Shown here: positions 63,693 to 64,000 of the stretch, piece after piece
How the letters are laid out: the number at the start of each line of letters is the position of its first letter
How positions within the stretch are numbered: position 1 is the stretch's first letter
Position numbers and translations under genes: made by a program
Notes under the pieces: generated by a model
Databases searched by the model: none
Told to the model about the DNA's origin: nothing
Seen by the model: the letters and a program-made list of their open reading frames with translations, nothing else
DNA from: Lachnoclostridium sp. UBA5890
GTDB lineage: Bacteria; Bacillota; Clostridia; Lachnospirales; Lachnospiraceae
NCBI GenBank assembly: GCA_002431395.1
Contig: DJEU01000038.1
Span: forward strand, 1 to 64,000
DNA length: 64,000 nt
Direction: 5' to 3'

Positions 63693-63725
63693 GTTAGAAA
63701 ATCAGATAAAGAGAGGATATTAATC

Positions 63726-64000
63726 ATGGACATTAAAGTATATGAAGACAAAATGGAAAAGACATTATCAAATCTGCAGGAAGAGTATGTTTCCATTCGT
63801 GCAGGACGTGCGAACCCACATATTCTGGATAAAATTCAGGTGGATTATTATGGAACACCATCTTCTTTGCAGAGTGTGGCAAACATTTCTGTACCGGAAG
63901 CTCGTATGATCCAGATTCAGCCATGGGAAGCAAGTTTGATCAAAGACATCGAGAAAGCGATCCTGGCATCGGATATCGGATTGACACCGGCAAACGATGG
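63726..64000 (+). CDS. frr: Ribosome recycling factor (3' cut by window edge)
   Basis: The first ~91 residues are present: MDIKVYEDKMEKTLSNLQEEY, then IRAGRANPHILDKIQVDYYGTPSSL and MIQIQPWEASLIKDIEKAI, the RRF signature. The frame is open to the last base. It follows pyrH by 33 bases with GAGAGGA upstream. Confidence 0.96.
   Translation, partial: MDIKVYEDKMEKTLSNLQEEYVSIRAGRANPHILDKIQVDYYGTPSSLQSVANISVPEARMIQIQPWEASLIKDIEKAILASDIGLTPAND

Noticed and set aside
1..64000. CRISPR array, tRNA or rRNA genes, complete insertion sequence, prophage
   Set aside because: No spaced direct repeats, cloverleaf or rRNA-like segments, transposase with terminal repeats, or phage structural genes were seen on either strand.

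Overview
This window reads as a motile, Gram-positive, low-to-moderate GC anaerobe of the Clostridia, most likely the family Lachnospiraceae. The evidence is the order topA-codY-flgB...sigD-rpsB-tsf-pyrH-frr, FliY and CheD of the Firmicutes type, type IV pilus genes without an outer-membrane secretin, and strong AGGAGG ribosome sites. No rRNA, tRNA, CRISPR array, intact insertion sequence or prophage was seen.

Layout. (1) 1-11403, type IV pilus locus: the end of a PilB-type ATPase, a hybrid PilT/PilB ATPase, PilC, major pilin, prepilin peptidase, a PilM-PilN fusion, a PilO-like protein and four minor prepilins, two of them very large. (2) 11468-18119: a membrane glycosyltransferase and a dynamin-like GTPase on the minus strand, then a glycosyltransferase/methyltransferase pair and a decayed nuclease-type gene. 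(3) 18419-23238: a protein with eight SHOCT-like repeats, topA and codY. (4) 23452-54050: one long flagellar/chemotaxis run from flgB to sigD, with basal body, rod, hook, stator, switch, export gate, FlhF/FlhG placement proteins, a PilZ brake, CheB-A-W-D and sigma-D. (5) 54099-57165: fapA and three poorly known small genes. (6) 57310-64000: rpsB-tsf, terminator, then a sugar-sensor diguanylate cyclase, a polysaccharide deacetylase and a bactofilin placed ahead of pyrH-frr.

The genes form a surface-motility region: pili and flagella, glycosyltransferases that may decorate them or the envelope, CodY as nutrient regulator, sigma-D as late flagellar sigma factor, and a c-di-GMP maker (59180) and reader (47990) in the same window.

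The most notable feature is that the window looks mosaic. Base and codon style changes inside flhB near 42.7-43.06 kb (GATC, CCA and CGA become common to the right). At the left edge an ATPase gene is PilT-like before its Walker A motif and PilB-like after it, while the fragment upstream again resembles the right-hand style. A roughly 41-kb block may therefore derive from a different but related genome, either by homologous replacement or by a chimeric assembly joined in conserved motifs. Other points of interest are the octa-SHOCT protein, a FlgD with a surface-protein-like helical domain, operator-like repeats before pilA and flgB, overlapping inverted repeats in the codY leader, and the LacI-type sensor-GGDEF protein.
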